NCBI RefSeq assembly: GCF_000194155.1
Contig: NZ_GL877879.1
Location: 356,177 to 420,176, forward strand
Length of the DNA stretch: 64,000 bases
Reading direction: 5' to 3'
Origin: Saccharopolyspora spinosa NRRL 18395
GTDB lineage: Bacteria > Actinomycetota > Actinomycetes > Mycobacteriales > Pseudonocardiaceae
The notes under the pieces are model-generated. The model did no database searches. It was not told the origin of the DNA and was given only the letters and a program-made list of their open reading frames with translations. Positions 1 to 10,139 of the stretch are shown in pieces. A program made the translations under genes and the position numbers. The stretch's first letter is position 1; every line of letters begins with the position of its first letter.

Positions 1-1
1 C

Positions 2-940
2 GGTGGTGACCTAACGCTGTCCACGCTGCCCGTCGGCAAGGAGTCGGTCTATCCGGGGGCCGCCCGGTTCGACGACCTGATCGCCCAGGCCCGGGCCGCG
101 GCCGGGGGCGACGTGACGTCTGTGCTGGTGGACACCAGCCGGTACACCGGACCCGGCCTCGCGCCGGGCTGGCTGCCGCAGGACGTGGCCGGCGGGATGA
201 TGGCGCCGATGGAACCGGTGATGTTGGACGGGGGCCGGGACGACCCGACCAAGGACTACAGCCCCCGGACCTCGACCCCGGCGATGGAGGCCGCGCAGCG
301 GCTCGCCGCCGGGCTCGGCGCGACGCAGGTGTCGAAGGGCGTGGCGCCGCCGAACGCGCAGGTCCTCGCCCAGGTGCAGTCGCCGACCGTGCAGGAGATG
401 GTCGACATCGCGATGCAGCACTCGGACAACTTGCTCGCCGAGGCGCTGGCGCGCGAGGTGGCCATCGCAACCGGCAACGCCCCGTCGTTCGGGGGCTCGG
501 CCAAGGCGGTGCGCGATGTGCTGGCGCAGCACGGCTTCGACGTCACCGGCACGACCATGTCCGACGGCAGCGGGTTGTCCCTGGACGATCGGACCACGCC
601 CAAGCTGCTCTCCGCGCTGCTGGCCTCGGCGACCGCCCCGGCGAGCCCGGAGGGCGGACTGGCACCACAGTCGGCGAAGCTGCGCGGGCTGCTCACCGGG
701 ATGCCGATCGCCGGTGGCAGCGGCAGCCTGAGCGACCGTTACGGCGGGAGCCCCGGCCAGGGCTGGGTGCGGGCGAAGACCGGCACCCTGAACGGCGTCA
801 ACAGCCTGGCCGGCACGGTGGTGACGAAGGACGGCAGGCTGCTGGTGTTCGCGCTCATGTCCAACGGCACGAGCCCAGCGGTCGCCAGGCCCGCGCTGGA
901 CGGCGTGGCCGAAGCCCTGCGCGGCTGCGGCTGCCGCTGA
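2..940 (+). CDS. dacB: D-alanyl-D-alanine carboxypeptidase / PBP4 (DacB), 5'-truncated by window edge
   Basis: C-terminal part of a penicillin-binding protein 4 type DD-carboxypeptidase/endopeptidase, which trims peptidoglycan stem peptides outside the membrane. The reading frame is open from base 2 and begins with [10 protein letters not shown], a conserved block of this family, so the start lies upstream of the window. The SxN motif is visible in [10 protein letters not shown] and the KTG motif in [10 protein letters not shown]; the SxxK active-site serine must be in the missing part. The protein ends at a TGA after a Cys-Gly-Cys tail. The next gene is a DUF2342 protease, as in the mycobacterial Rv3627-Rv3626 pair. 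Identity is secure; only the N-terminus is unseen. Confidence 0.9.
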   Translation, partial: GGDLTLSTLPVGKESVYPGAARFDDLIAQARAAAGGDVTSVLVDTSRYTGPGLAPGWLPQDVAGGMMAPMEPVMLDGGRDDPTKDYSPRTSTPAMEAAQRLAAGLGATQVSKGVAPPNAQVLAQVQSPTVQEMVDIAMQHSDNLLAEALAREVAIATGNAPSFGGSAKAVRDVLAQHGFDVTGTTMSDGSGLSLDDRTTPKLLSALLASATAPASPEGGLAPQSAKLRGLLTGMPIAGGSGSLSDRYGGSPGQGWVRAKTGTLNGVNSLAGTVVTKDGRLLVFALMSNGTSPAVARPALDGVAEALRGCGCR

Positions 941-1106
941 CCGACGCACGGATGTTTTCGCAGGTCAGGCACCGTGAGTGCGCTCGGGCGCGATGGCGCC
1001 CACCACCACGCGCGGTCATTGACCAGCAGAAACGGTGCGTGGCTCAGCAGATGTGGCCTCGAAAGTGAGGTACCTGCGGGGCTGTGGGCGGGGTACGGTC
1101 GGTCGT

Positions 1107-2231
1107 GTGAACGCCCGACCTTCCACCCTGTCCCCGTCCCCGGACCGGGGCACCACCGGGGAGCATCGGGCGCTGGACTGGAACGTCGCCGTCGCCACCG
1201 CGGTCCGGCTGATGAAGCCGGGGCCGGAGGTGCCCCGGTCGGAAGCCGAGCAGGCGGTGCGCTCGCTGCGGCAGTTCAGCGTCGAAGCCGAATCCCACGT
1301 CCGCGAGCTGACCGGCCTGGGCCAGCACCTGCCGATCGCCGAGGGGGACGTCGTCGACCGGCCCGCCTGGGTGCGCGGCGCCGCGGACGGCCTCGCCGAA
1401 CTCACCGACGCCGCACTGTCCACAGCGGACTCTCAGGTGCTGCGGGGCAACGACCTCTTCGGCGGCATCAGCGCGCGCGGCGCGGGGGTGCAGGCCGGGG
1501 TGGTGCTCGCCTACCTGGGCGGCAAGGTGCTCGGCCAGTTCGACCCGTACGGCGAATCCGGCGTCGCCGGGCAGCACGGCCGGCTGCTGCTGGTGGCGCC
1601 GAACATTGTCGCGGCGCAGAAGTCCCTCGGGGTGCCCGGCGACGACTTCCGGATGTGGGTGTGCCTGCACGAGTCGACGCACCGGCTGCAGTTCAACGCG
1701 GTGCCGTGGCTGCGCGAGCACTTCGCGGAAAGCCTGGGCACGCTGCTTGCGGAGATGGAGGGCACGACCGGTGAGCTGCTGACCCGGCTGCCTGCGGTGC
1801 TGCGGGAAGCCCGCTCGACCCGCTCCAGCAGCGACTCCAGCCCGGGCATGCTCGGGGTGATCGAGCTGCTGCAGACGCCGAGCCAGCGGGCCGCGCTGGA
1901 CCGCATCATCGCCATCTCCACGCTGCTGGAAGGCCACGCCGACCACGTGATGGACGCGGTGGGTCCGCGGGTGGTGCCCAGCGTGGCCACCATTCGCCAG
2001 CGCTTCACGGAGCGCCGGAAGGGCGGCGGCCTCCTCGACCGGGTGCTGCGCAGCCTGCTCGGGGTGGATGCGAAGATCCGCCAGTACGCGCAGGGCGCGG
2101 CGTTCGCCCGGCACGTCGTGGACGCCATCGGGATGGCCGACTTCAACGCGATCTGGACGTCCCCGGACCACCTGCCGACCCGCGCCGAGATCAGCGACCC
2201 GGCAGCCTGGATCCGCCGGGTCCACGGCTGA
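1107..2231 (+). CDS. DUF2342 family zinc-dependent metalloprotease-like protein
   Basis: About 374 residues, a member of the actinobacterial DUF2342 family (often labelled zinc-dependent metalloprotease or coenzyme F420 biosynthesis-associated). The HExxH-type motif is seen as HESTH within LHESTHRLQF near residue 190, consistent with zinc binding. The family function is not established. I chose the GTG at 1107 (protein begins VNARPSTLSP); the frame stays open back to 1035, but that stretch reads as leader sequence. It lies between dacB and tilS, the usual actinobacterial order, and is followed by a short palindromic repeat. Confidence 0.85.
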   Translation: MNARPSTLSPSPDRGTTGEHRALDWNVAVATAVRLMKPGPEVPRSEAEQAVRSLRQFSVEAESHVRELTGLGQHLPIAEGDVVDRPAWVRGAADGLAELTDAALSTADSQVLRGNDLFGGISARGAGVQAGVVLAYLGGKVLGQFDPYGESGVAGQHGRLLLVAPNIVAAQKSLGVPGDDFRMWVCLHESTHRLQFNAVPWLREHFAESLGTLLAEMEGTTGELLTRLPAVLREARSTRSSSDSSPGMLGVIELLQTPSQRAALDRIIAISTLLEGHADHVMDAVGPRVVPSVATIRQRFTERRKGGGLLDRVLRSLLGVDAKIRQYAQGAAFARHVVDAIGMADFNAIWTSPDHLPTRAEISDPAAWIRRVHG

Positions 2232-2254
2232 CCCGGGTCCGCCGGGAGGGTGAC

Positions 2255-2301
2255 TTCGATTTCAATGGAAATCAGAGGTGCGATTTCCATTGAAATCGCA
2301 C
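2255..2301. repeat. Family A palindromic repeat, single hairpin
   Basis: Two 16-base words, GATTTCAATGGAAATC at 2258-2273 and its reverse complement GATTTCCATTGAAATC at 2282-2297, are separated by 8 bases. Each word is itself nearly palindromic, so the unit is an inverted repeat of inverted repeats. It sits between the DUF2342 gene and tilS, 17 bases before the tilS start. The same words recur at 14039, 14063, 14135, 14159, 44802, 44826 and 44896, always between genes. Confidence 0.85.
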
Positions 2302-2317
2302 GCGGGAGAATAGCGGC

Positions 2318-3309
2318 GTGCCGCCGCCCGATCCCGCCGTCAGCGCCGTTCGCGGCGCGCTCCGGCGCCTGCTCGGCTCCGCCGAGGCGGCGCCGTTTCG
2401 CGGCGCTCCGCTGGCGGTCGCGTGCTCCGGCGGCGCGGACTCGCTGGCGCCCGCGCCGCTGCCGCCTCGCACGTCGCTCGCCGCGAGGGCGTCGCGGTGC
2501 ATGGTCTGGTCGTGGACCACGGGCTCCAGGTCGGCTCCGCCGACGTCGCCGACCGCGCCGCCGAGCAGCTCCGCGGTCTGGGCTGCTCGGCCCGGGTGAT
2601 CGAGGTCGAGGTCGGGCGCGGCGGTGGGCTTGAGGCTGCTGCACGTCGCGCGCGCTACGCGGCGCTGCGCGCGGAGCGCCCGCCGGGTTCGTTGGTGCTG
2701 CTCGGACACACCCTCGATGACCAGGCCGAAACCGTGCTGCTCGGGCTCGGGCGGGGTTCGGGGGCTCGGTCGATCGCCGGGATGCGGCCGGTGGATCCGC
2801 CGTGGGCGCGCCCGTTCCTGAGCGTCCGCCGGGCCACGACCGAGGCCGCCTGCGCGGCGCTCGGCCTGGAGCCGTGGCTGGACCCGCACAACTCCGATGC
2901 GCGTTTCACGCGTGTGCGGTTGCGCACAGAAGTCCTTCCGCTGCTTGAAGATGCATTGCAGGGCGGGGTGCGGGAGGCGCTCGCGCGCACCGCTCGGCAG
3001 CTGCGTGAGGACGCCGACGCGCTGGACTCGCTGGCCGCCGAGGTGCGCGGTCGCGTCGAGGCCGGTGAGGTGCTCGATGCCGTGGCATTGCAGGAAGTTC
3101 CGGGCGCGCTGCGGCGCCGGGTGCTGCGGGTGTGGTTACTGGAGCGCGGGATCCCGGAGATCACCGACGAACACCTGCGCGCGGCGGACGCGTTGGTGTC
3201 CGACTGGCGCGGCCAAGGCGGGCCCGCCTTGCCAGGCGACTTTGTGCTGCGCCGGGCGCATGGCACGCTTTTGGTGGAAGCGGCGGGTTGCAAGCCGCCG
3301 AATGGTTGA
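2318..3309 (+). CDS. tilS: tRNA(Ile)-lysidine synthase TilS, interrupted by a frameshift
   Basis: TilS uses ATP and lysine to convert the wobble cytidine of tRNA-Ile(CAU) to lysidine; it is normally essential. The GTG start at 2318 gives [17 protein letters not shown] and the PP-loop signature CSGGADSLA in one frame (to about base 2449). The rest ([33 protein letters not shown], then [15 protein letters not shown]) is in a second frame that runs to 3309. The two parts join with one base missing near 2445-2465, in a GC-rich run (gcgcccgcgccgctgccg). Since the gene is essential and both halves look well conserved, a one-base sequencing or assembly error is the likeliest explanation; a real mutation backed up elsewhere is possible. 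hpt follows directly, as in other actinobacteria. Confidence 0.8.
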
Positions 3310-3398
3310 CGGGACGCCGAGGCGTTCGGTTCGGGCGGCTGGGTTACCAGCGCCGGGAACCGGTGTCCCGTCGATTCGACAAGAGGGGAAGCCGGGCC

Positions 3399-3953
3399 GT
3401 GTACGACGGCGACATCGCTTCTGTGCTCATCACCGAGCAGCAGATCAACGACAAGGTCACCGAGCTGGCAAAGCAGGTCGACGAGGACTACCAGGACGCG
3501 GGTGGTGATTTGCTGCTGGTCGGTGTGCTCAAGGGCGCGGTCATGTTCATGACCGACTTCGCGCGGGCGCTGCCCCAGCCGGCCCAGCTGGAGTTCATGG
3601 CGGTCAGCTCCTACGGCTCGTCCACCTCGTCGTCCGGCGTGGTGCGCATCCTCAAGGACCTCGACCGGGACATCGCCAACCGGCACGTGCTGATCGTCGA
3701 GGACATCATCGACTCCGGGCTGACGCTGTCCTGGCTGTTAAAGAACCTGAGTTCGCGCAATCCCGCCTCGCTGGAGGTGTGCACCCTGCTGCGCAAGCCC
3801 GACGCGGTGCAGGTGGACGTCCCGGTGAAGTACGTGGGCTTCGACATCCCGAACGAGTTCGTGGTCGGGTACGGGCTGGACTATGCCGAGCGCTACCGTG
3901 ACCTGCCTTACATCGGCACGCTCGATCCGAAGGTTTACACGTCCGGCGTGTGA
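3399..3953 (+). CDS. hpt: Hypoxanthine phosphoribosyltransferase
   Basis: Purine salvage enzyme that joins hypoxanthine or guanine to PRPP, giving IMP or GMP. The phosphoribosyltransferase signature is clear in [17 protein letters not shown], preceded by [19 protein letters not shown], which is nearly identical to mycobacterial Hpt. I took the GTG at 3399 because GAGGGGA lies 9 bases upstream; a GTG at 3363 in the same frame would add 12 residues. Length is about 184 residues, normal for the family. It lies after tilS with an 89-base gap and before ftsH. Confidence 0.92.
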   Translation: MYDGDIASVLITEQQINDKVTELAKQVDEDYQDAGGDLLLVGVLKGAVMFMTDFARALPQPAQLEFMAVSSYGSSTSSSGVVRILKDLDRDIANRHVLIVEDIIDSGLTLSWLLKNLSSRNPASLEVCTLLRKPDAVQVDVPVKYVGFDIPNEFVVGYGLDYAERYRDLPYIGTLDPKVYTSGV

Positions 3954-4179
3954 GCCGGGAGCGGCCGGGCAGGCGTGTCCGGTTCGGCCCTCCCGCCCCA
4001 TTGCGCCCCGGTGGCCGAGTACGCTGAGCGTCCTGCGTCAGCTCGGCATGGTCGTGCCCTCGCATCGGCCGGTACGCTGGTCTGAAGGGGTTGACGGCGA
4101 TGACGAAGTATGTCTACCAACAGCCGTTGCCCGAAGTGACAGTCAGGGAGGGTCGAGGCCGCCCGACGGCCGCAAGTGA

Positions 4180-6552
4180 ATGGACCGAAAGCGCCTGCTC
4201 CGCAACCCGCTGCTGTGGATCCTGACAGCGTTTCTGCTGATCTACGCGTTCAGCGTGCTCTTTGACGAGACTCGCTCCTACCGCGAGGTCTCCACCTCGC
4301 AGGCCCTGGAACAGATCGCCCAGGGCAAGGTCAAGGAAGCGACCATCGAGGACAAGGAGCAGCGGGTTCGGCTGACCCTCAACCCCGGCCAAGGCTTCCA
4401 GGGCAGCGAACAGCTGATCGCGCAGTACCCGGCCGGTGCCACCGACCAGGTGGTCGCCGAGATCCGCAATGCGCACGTGCCGACGTGGAACACCAAGGTC
4501 ACCCAGGACTCGTTCTGGGTGCAGATGCTGTTCTACCTCGTCCCGATCGGCCTGCTCGTGCTGCTGCTGATGTGGATGATGAACAACGTCCAGGGCGGCG
4601 GTAACCGCGTCCTGAACTTCGGCAAGTCCAAGGCCAAGCAGCTCACCAAGGACATGCCCAAGACGATGTTCTCGGACGTCGCGGGTGCCGACGAGGCCGT
4701 CGAGGAACTGCACGAGATCAAGGACTTCCTGCAGAACCCCGGCCGCTACCAGGCCCTCGGTGCCAAGATCCCGAAGGGCGTCCTGCTGTACGGCCCGCCG
4801 GGCACCGGTAAGACGCTGCTCGCCCGAGCCGTCGCCGGTGAGGCCGGTGTGCCGTTCTACTCGATTTCCGGTTCCGACTTCGTCGAGATGTTCGTCGGTG
4901 TCGGTGCCTCCCGCGTCCGCGACCTGTTCGAACAGGCCAAGCAGAACGCGCCGTGCATCATCTTCGTCGACGAGATCGACGCGGTCGGCCGCCAGCGCGG
5001 CGCCGGCCTCGGCGGTGGGCACGACGAGCGGGAGCAGACCCTCAACCAGCTGCTGGTCGAGATGGACGGCTTCGACTCGCGCGGCGGCATCATCCTGATC
5101 GCCGCGACGAACCGGCCGGACATCCTGGACCCGGCGCTGCTGCGCCCGGGCCGCTTCGACCGGCAGATCCCGGTGTCCGCGCCGGACATGCGCGGTCGCC
5201 GCGCGATCCTGAACGTGCACTCCAAGGGCAAGCCGTTGGCGCAGGACGCTGACCTGGACAGCCTGGCCAAGCGCACCGTCGGGTTCTCCGGCGCCGACCT
5301 GGAGAACGTGGTCAACGAGGCCGCCCTGCTCACCGCGCGGGAGAACGGCCAGCTGATCACGGCCGCCGCGCTGGAGGAAGCGGTCGATCGCGTGATCGGC
5401 GGCCCGCGCCGGAAGAGCAAGATCATTTCGGAGCGGGACAAGAAGATCACCGCCTACCACGAGGGTGGGCACGCGCTGGCCGCCTGGGCGATGCCCGACC
5501 TCGAGCCGGTGTACAAGCTGACGATCCTGCCGCGCGGTCGCACCGGCGGGCACGCCCTCGTCGTCCCCGAAGACGACAAGGACATGATGACCCGCTCGGA
5601 GATGATCGCCCGCCTGGTGTTCGCGCTGGGTGGCCGCTCCGCCGAGGAGCTGGTCTTCCACGAGCCGACCACGGGTGCGTCCAGCGACATCGAGCAGGCC
5701 ACCAAGATCGCCCGCGCGATGGTCACCGAGTACGGCATGACCGCCCGGCTGGGCGCGGTCAAGTACGGCAAGGAAGAGGGTGACCCCTTCCTCGGCCGTA
5801 CCGCCGGTCAGCAGCCGAACTACTCGCTGGAAGTGGCGCACGAGATCGACGAGGAGGTGCGCCGGCTGATCGAGGCCGCGCACACCGAGGCGTGGGAGGT
5901 GCTCAACACCTACCGCGACGTGCTCGACGACGTCGTGCTGGAGCTCATCGACAAGGAGACGCTGAACCGCAAGGACCTGGAGCGGATCTTCGCCCGAGTG
6001 CAGAAGCGCCCCAGGATCACCGCGTTCAACGACTTCGGTGGTCGCACTCCGTCGGACAAGCCGCCGATCAAGACCGCTGGCGAGCTGGCCAAGGAGCGCG
6101 GCGAGCCGTGGCCCCCGGTCAAGGAGGAGCCGACTCCGACGCCGTCCCCGGCGGGTGCAGCGGGCAACCAGAACGGTGCTCCGCCGCACCACGAGCAGCC
6201 GACCCCGGCCGGTGCCGGTGCGGGTGCGCACCAGGGCGCGGTGCAGTTCCAGAACCCGAACCAGGGGCAGCAGCAGTCGGGCCAGCACGGCCAGGTGCCG
6301 CAGGCGGTTCCGCCGAACTACGGCGCGCCGCCCGGGTGGACCCCGGCGACCAACCCGTCCGGTTCGAGCTACCCCGGTGGGGGCGGCGGCCAGTACAACT
6401 GGACCCCGTCCTGGGAGCGCGGGCAGCAGGCTCCGGCCGAGCACCCGGCACCGCAGCAGGGCGAGCCGAAGGCGGAGGAAGCCCCGCGGCCCAACCCCGA
6501 GACGGGCCAGGACTCGGCTCAGGACAACGGCAGCGGCAACTCCAGCCGCTGA
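4180..6552 (+). CDS. ftsH: ATP-dependent zinc metalloprotease FtsH
   Basis: Membrane-anchored AAA+ protease that degrades unassembled membrane proteins and regulators; 790 residues. Two membrane segments (about residues 10-28 and 110-130) flank an extracytoplasmic domain. The AAA module has Walker A GPPGTGKT (about 205-212), Walker [12 protein letters not shown] and the second region of homology [19 protein letters not shown]. The protease zinc motif is HEGGH at about 427-431. The last ~160 residues are a Pro/Gln/Gly-rich low-complexity tail, longer than in E. coli but common in actinobacteria. ATG at 4180. folE follows after 55 bases, so the gene may head the folate cluster. Confidence 0.95.
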   Translation: MDRKRLLRNPLLWILTAFLLIYAFSVLFDETRSYREVSTSQALEQIAQGKVKEATIEDKEQRVRLTLNPGQGFQGSEQLIAQYPAGATDQVVAEIRNAHVPTWNTKVTQDSFWVQMLFYLVPIGLLVLLLMWMMNNVQGGGNRVLNFGKSKAKQLTKDMPKTMFSDVAGADEAVEELHEIKDFLQNPGRYQALGAKIPKGVLLYGPPGTGKTLLARAVAGEAGVPFYSISGSDFVEMFVGVGASRVRDLFEQAKQNAPCIIFVDEIDAVGRQRGAGLGGGHDEREQTLNQLLVEMDGFDSRGGIILIAATNRPDILDPALLRPGRFDRQIPVSAPDMRGRRAILNVHSKGKPLAQDADLDSLAKRTVGFSGADLENVVNEAALLTARENGQLITAAALEEAVDRVIGGPRRKSKIISERDKKITAYHEGGHALAAWAMPDLEPVYKLTILPRGRTGGHALVVPEDDKDMMTRSEMIARLVFALGGRSAEELVFHEPTTGASSDIEQATKIARAMVTEYGMTARLGAVKYGKEEGDPFLGRTAGQQPNYSLEVAHEIDEEVRRLIEAAHTEAWEVLNTYRDVLDDVVLELIDKETLNRKDLERIFARVQKRPRITAFNDFGGRTPSDKPPIKTAGELAKERGEPWPPVKEEPTPTPSPAGAAGNQNGAPPHHEQPTPAGAGAGAHQGAVQFQNPNQGQQQSGQHGQVPQAVPPNYGAPPGWTPATNPSGSSYPGGGGGQYNWTPSWERGQQAPAEHPAPQQGEPKAEEAPRPNPETGQDSAQDNGSGNSSR

Positions 6553-6607
6553 TCACTCCGGTGCACTCGGCGCCTCCGGGCGCCTCAGCCGGTGGAGGAA
6601 AGACAAA

Positions 6608-8218
6608 TTGACCAGCACGGTCGACGAGCCGATCGGGGCGGGAGGCGACTCCCGTCCCGACGGCTCTTTCCACATTCCCCAGTTCGACCACGCCCGCGCC
6701 GAGGCGGCCGTCCGGGAGCTGCTGCTCGCGGCCGGTGAGGACCCGGACCGGGAGGGCCTTCGGGACACCCCGGCCCGCGTCGCCCGCGCCTACCACGAGC
6801 TGTTCGCGGGGCTGTATACGAACCCCGACGAGGTCCTGGACAAGACCTTCGACGAGGCCCACGAGGAACTCGTCCTGGTCCGCGACATCCCGGTGTACTC
6901 CCAGTGCGTGCCGAGCAAGCAGACCGTCAACCTGGTCGGTGGCGCGAAGCCCGCTCGGGACGTCCGGATCGGTGATCGTTTCTGGACCCTCGTCGACGGC
7001 AAGGTCGAGCAGACCGAGGTCGTCGAGGTCAGTTCGCACCAGAAGCGCGAACTCGTCGAGGTCGTCACGGAGAAGGGCCGATTCCAGGTCACTCCTGACC
7101 ATCCGCTGGCAACGCCGCAGGGGTGGCAGGAAGCCAAGGATGTGGCGGGTACCTACATCGAGTGGACGCCGCCGAAGAAGCTGTGCCGCCAGCGCTGGCA
7201 GCCGAAGATCGGTTACGAATTCGGTTACGCGCTGGGAGCGTTGTGCTCGGACGGCACGGTCGGCGACCATTACGTGTCGTTGGTGGTGAACGATCGCGAC
7301 GTCGCGAAGAACTTCGCCTACGCACTCGACCAGGCCTTCGGCACAGACGCCGCGATCGAGGAGATCGAGCGGCCGTCCGGCCACCTGCAACGCCAGGTCG
7401 AGGGCTTCCGCGTGCGAGTCGTTTCCTCCTACCTGGCTGACCTGGTGCGCCAGTACGTCGGAGGGGACGCGCACCACCAGCGGCAGCGGTTCCCGCGAGT
7501 CGTGATGTCGAACGAGACCACGTTCAGGGGCTTCCTGGACGGCTGCGTGGACGGCGACGGGTGCCGAATGAGTAGTCGTCGCTTCCGGGTGATCACAGGA
7601 CGCAACGTGCCGTTCCTCGATGACATCGCGCGGGTGATCTCCGCGAGGTTCACGCCAAGTCTGACGCAGGCTTCGGAATTGTACGTTTCGGACGACTGGA
7701 TTCTCCGCCACGGATTCGCCCAGGAATCGCACCGTACCGATCTTATCGAGTCGCAGTGGGTTAAAGTCGAATCGGTTCGTTCGCTGGAAGCGTCTGGAGC
7801 AGAGCCGTACACGGTTCATAGTTTTAAATGCGATCCGCATCCGACATTTCTGATTAATGGACATCTGACCCACAACTGTGAGCATCACCTTTTGCCATTT
7901 CATGGAGTTGCTCACATTGGATATATTCCTAATGAAATGGGTCGGGTGACCGGGCTGTCCAAGCTGGCCAGGCTGGTGGACCTCTACGCCAAGCGCCCGC
8001 AGGTGCAGGAGCGGTTGACCTCGCAGGTCGCCGATGCGCTGGTGCGCAGGTTGGAGCCTCGCGGGGTGATCGTGGTGATCGACGCCGAGCACCTGTGCAT
8101 GGGCATGCGCGGGGTTCGCAAGGCCGGTTCGACGACCACGACCTCCGCGGTGCGCGGTCAGTTCCGCAGCTCGGCTTCCTCGCGCTCCGAGGCGTTGTCG
8201 CTGATCAGGGGTCGATGA
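6608..8218 (+). CDS. folE: GTP cyclohydrolase I (FolE) precursor containing an intein
   Basis: FolE converts GTP to dihydroneopterin triphosphate, the first step of tetrahydrofolate synthesis. The 536-residue precursor has an N-extein of 99 residues ending DIPVYSQ, a 324-residue intein, and a C-extein of 113 residues beginning [10 protein letters not shown]. The exteins join to a normal ~212-residue FolE. The +1 residue is the Cys of the CEHH zinc site, so FolE should be inactive until splicing. The second zinc Cys is in HLCMGMRGV. The start is TTG at 6608, with GGAGGA a few bases upstream. The TGA stop overlaps the folP start (ATGATG), so the two are likely translationally coupled. Confidence 0.93.
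   Translation: MTSTVDEPIGAGGDSRPDGSFHIPQFDHARAEAAVRELLLAAGEDPDREGLRDTPARVARAYHELFAGLYTNPDEVLDKTFDEAHEELVLVRDIPVYSQCVPSKQTVNLVGGAKPARDVRIGDRFWTLVDGKVEQTEVVEVSSHQKRELVEVVTEKGRFQVTPDHPLATPQGWQEAKDVAGTYIEWTPPKKLCRQRWQPKIGYEFGYALGALCSDGTVGDHYVSLVVNDRDVAKNFAYALDQAFGTDAAIEEIERPSGHLQRQVEGFRVRVVSSYLADLVRQYVGGDAHHQRQRFPRVVMSNETTFRGFLDGCVDGDGCRMSSRRFRVITGRNVPFLDDIARVISARFTPSLTQASELYVSDDWILRHGFAQESHRTDLIESQWVKVESVRSLEASGAEPYTVHSFKCDPHPTFLINGHLTHNCEHHLLPFHGVAHIGYIPNEMGRVTGLSKLARLVDLYAKRPQVQERLTSQVADALVRRLEPRGVIVVIDAEHLCMGMRGVRKAGSTTTTSAVRGQFRSSASSRSEALSLIRGR
6905..7876 (+). other. Intein with LAGLIDADG homing endonuclease inside FolE
   Basis: 324 residues, precursor residues 100-423. Splicing blocks: block A starts [13 protein letters not shown] (Cys1); block B is [10 protein letters not shown] with Thr63 and His66; block F/G is [27 protein letters not shown] ending in His323-Asn324, followed by extein Cys+1. 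The endonuclease part has two DOD-type motifs, [13 protein letters not shown] (about 109-120) and [13 protein letters not shown] (about 209-221), both with the acidic residue kept, so the homing enzyme may be active. Base composition falls from host-like at the 5' end to clearly AT-richer at the 3' end, a sign of horizontal origin. Confidence 0.92.
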
Positions 8219-9066
8219 TGCATTCGCTGATGCCGCACCCGCCGCGCTGCGCGGTGATGGGCGTGCTCAACGTGACCCCGGATTCGTTCTCCGACGGCGG
8301 GCGCTACCTGGACCGGGCGGCGGCCGTCGCGCACGGCATCGAGATGCACCGGCTGGGCGCGGACATCATCGACGTGGGCGGTGAGTCGACCCGGCCCGGC
8401 TCGGAACGCGTCGACGCCGCCACCGAGATCGAGCGCGTGCTGCCGGTTGTGCGCGAGCTGGTCGCCGCCGGTGTTCCGGTGAGCGTGGACACCACCCGCG
8501 CCAAGGTCGCGGCGGCGACCGCAGAGGCCGGCGCGGCGATGATCAACGACGTCTCGGGCGGCCTGGCCGACCCGGACATGGTGCACGTCGCGGCGGACAC
8601 CGGGCTGCCGTGGGTGCTGATGCACTGGCGCGGCCACAGCAAGGACATGATCAGCCTCGCGGTGTACCAGGACGTCGTCGCGGAGGTGCGCGATGAGCTG
8701 CTGCAGCAGGTCGACGCGGCGCTGACCGCCGGCGTGGCCGAGGACGCGATCGTGCTGGACCCGGGGCTCGGGTTCGCCAAGAGCGGGGCGCACGACTGGC
8801 AGCTGCTGCAGCGGCTCGACGTCTTCGCGGGCCTGGGTTTCCCGGTGCTGGTCGGGGCCTCGCGCAAGCGGTTCCTCGGGCGACTGCTGGCCGACGCCGA
8901 CGGCAAGCCGCGGCCGCCCGCCGGGCGGGAGACGGCGACCGCCGTGGTGTCGGCGCTGGCGGCGGATCGCGGGGCCTGGGGCGTGCGGGTGCACGACGTC
9001 CGGCAATCCTTGGATGCCGTCGCGGTGACCGCCGCGTGGCGCAACGGAGGAGAACTCGGTGGCTGA
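8215..9066 (+). CDS. folP: Dihydropteroate synthase
   Basis: Condenses 6-hydroxymethyl-dihydropterin diphosphate with p-aminobenzoate to give dihydropteroate; the sulfonamide target. 283 residues. Both FolP signatures are present: [16 protein letters not shown] near the N-terminus and [13 protein letters not shown] a little later; GASRKRFLG is near the C-terminal third. The ATG at 8215 overlaps the folE stop and has CAGGGG just upstream; the next codon is also ATG. The 3' end overlaps folB by 8 bases. Part of folE-folP-folB-folK. Confidence 0.94.
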   Translation: MMHSLMPHPPRCAVMGVLNVTPDSFSDGGRYLDRAAAVAHGIEMHRLGADIIDVGGESTRPGSERVDAATEIERVLPVVRELVAAGVPVSVDTTRAKVAAATAEAGAAMINDVSGGLADPDMVHVAADTGLPWVLMHWRGHSKDMISLAVYQDVVAEVRDELLQQVDAALTAGVAEDAIVLDPGLGFAKSGAHDWQLLQRLDVFAGLGFPVLVGASRKRFLGRLLADADGKPRPPAGRETATAVVSALAADRGAWGVRVHDVRQSLDAVAVTAAWRNGGELGG

Positions 9067-9448
9067 CCGGATCACGTTGACCGGCCTGAAGGTGCGGGGC
9101 AACCACGGCGTCTTCGATCACGAGAAGCGCGACGGGCAGGACTTCTTCGTCGACATCACGGTTTGGATCGACCTCGGGGACGCCGCAACGAGCGACGACC
9201 TGGCGAAGACGCTGCACTACGGCGAGCTGGCCGAGCGGGCCGCGGCGATCGTCGCCGGGCCGCCGAAGGACCTGATCGAGGCGGTGGCCGGCGAGATCGC
9301 GGACGACGTCATGTCCGACGAGCGGGTGCACGCCGCCGAGGTCACCATCCACAAGCCGAGCGCGCCGATCCGGCTGACCTTCGCGGACGTGGCGGTGACC
9401 ATCCGCCGCTCCCGCCGCGGCGGTCGCGGCAACGTCGTCCCGGCGTGA
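9059..9448 (+). CDS. folB: Dihydroneopterin aldolase
   Basis: Cleaves 7,8-dihydroneopterin to 6-hydroxymethyl-dihydropterin and glycolaldehyde. 129 residues, typical length. The family patterns [18 protein letters not shown] (adjusted: [15 protein letters not shown]) and LHYGELAE are visible, followed by [13 protein letters not shown] [14 protein letters not shown]. Starts at GTG 9059, overlapping the folP stop, with GGAGGAG just upstream. The gap to folK (122 bases) is longer than the other gaps in the cluster and holds a family B hairpin. Confidence 0.93.
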   Translation: MADRITLTGLKVRGNHGVFDHEKRDGQDFFVDITVWIDLGDAATSDDLAKTLHYGELAERAAAIVAGPPKDLIEAVAGEIADDVMSDERVHAAEVTIHKPSAPIRLTFADVAVTIRRSRRGGRGNVVPA

Positions 9449-9461
9449 GCCGTGGGGTTCA

Positions 9462-9519
9462 GTGAGCGCTTTCGGGTGCTACGGCGCCTCTAGCTACGGG
9501 GCCGAAAAGCGGTCACGGG
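9462..9519. repeat. Family B intergenic hairpin, copy 1
   Basis: Arms GTGAGCGCTTTCGG (9462-9475) and CCGAAAAGCGGTCAC (9502-9516) pair with one mismatch and one bulge around a loop holding GTGCTACGGCG. It resembles copies at 26123, 28569 and 41161. It lies between folB and folK and might weaken read-through from one to the other. Confidence 0.65.
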
Positions 9520-9570
9520 TGTTCAGCAAAACGGTGCCCTTCGCGGGCCGTGCGATATCGGGAGGTTGCT

Positions 9571-10065
9571 TTGAGCAGGGCGGTGCTTTCGCTCGGGTCG
9601 AACCTCGGGGACCGGCTGGCGTACCTCCGGCTCGCCGTCGAAGGCCTCTCGGACGTGCTGGTCGCGGCGTCCCCGGTGTACGAGACGGCGCCGTGGGGGG
9701 TCACCGACCAGCCGGACTTCCTCAACGCGGTGCTCATCGTGGAATCGCCGGAACTCGACGAGTGGGGCTGGTTGCGCCGGGGCCAGGCGCTGGAGCGGCA
9801 GGCCGAACGCCGCCGCGAACAGCGTTGGGGCCCTAGGACTTTGGACGTCGATGTGGTCACTGTGGACGGTGTCCGCAGCGAGGACCCCGAGCTGCTGCTG
9901 CCGCACCCCGGCACGCCGAGCCGCGCCACCGTGCTGATCCCGTGGCTGGCGATCGAGCCGAACGCCGAACTGCCCGGCCACGGCCGCGTCGCGGACCTCC
10001 TAGAAGCCTTGCCCCGCAACGAGATCGACGACGTCCACCGCCGCGCCGACTTGGCGCTCCGCTGA
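9571..10065 (+). CDS. folK: 2-amino-4-hydroxy-6-hydroxymethyldihydropteridine diphosphokinase
   Basis: Pyrophosphorylates 6-hydroxymethyl-dihydropterin just before the FolP step. 164 residues. The N-terminal AVLSLGSNLGDRLAYL, the middle VYETAPWGVTDQPDFLNAV and the HPPK signature RWGPRTLDVDVV are clear. Start is TTG at 9571, with GGAGG five bases upstream. The gene ends the folate cluster; 75 bases after its stop comes a perfect 18-bp hairpin terminator. In relatives a DUF3180 gene normally follows directly; here a MerR regulator on the other strand sits between. Confidence 0.93.
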   Translation: MSRAVLSLGSNLGDRLAYLRLAVEGLSDVLVAASPVYETAPWGVTDQPDFLNAVLIVESPELDEWGWLRRGQALERQAERRREQRWGPRTLDVDVVTVDGVRSEDPELLLPHPGTPSRATVLIPWLAIEPNAELPGHGRVADLLEALPRNEIDDVHRRADLALR

Positions 10066-10139
10066 TCGTCCACTGAGGAATCCTGGGTCCGGCGCAGTTT
10101 GGCGAGAAGCTGCGCTGTCCCGGGCGATCCCAGTTTCCG

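Noticed and set aside
974..1022. Possible family B copy after dacB (GTGAGTGCGCTCGGGCGCGATGG)
   Set aside because: Only the first arm resembles the family; the second arm does not pair well enough.
2445..2470. Programmed ribosomal frameshift in tilS
   Set aside because: No slippery heptamer or downstream pseudoknot seen; TilS is not known to use recoding.
4091..4120. Promoter TTGACG...TACCAA ahead of ftsH
   Set aside because: The -10 match is weak and the spacing 18; too common in this DNA to claim.
4114..6444. 776-codon minus-strand frame across ftsH
   Set aside because: Shadow of ftsH; composition fits reverse-complement codons of the real gene.
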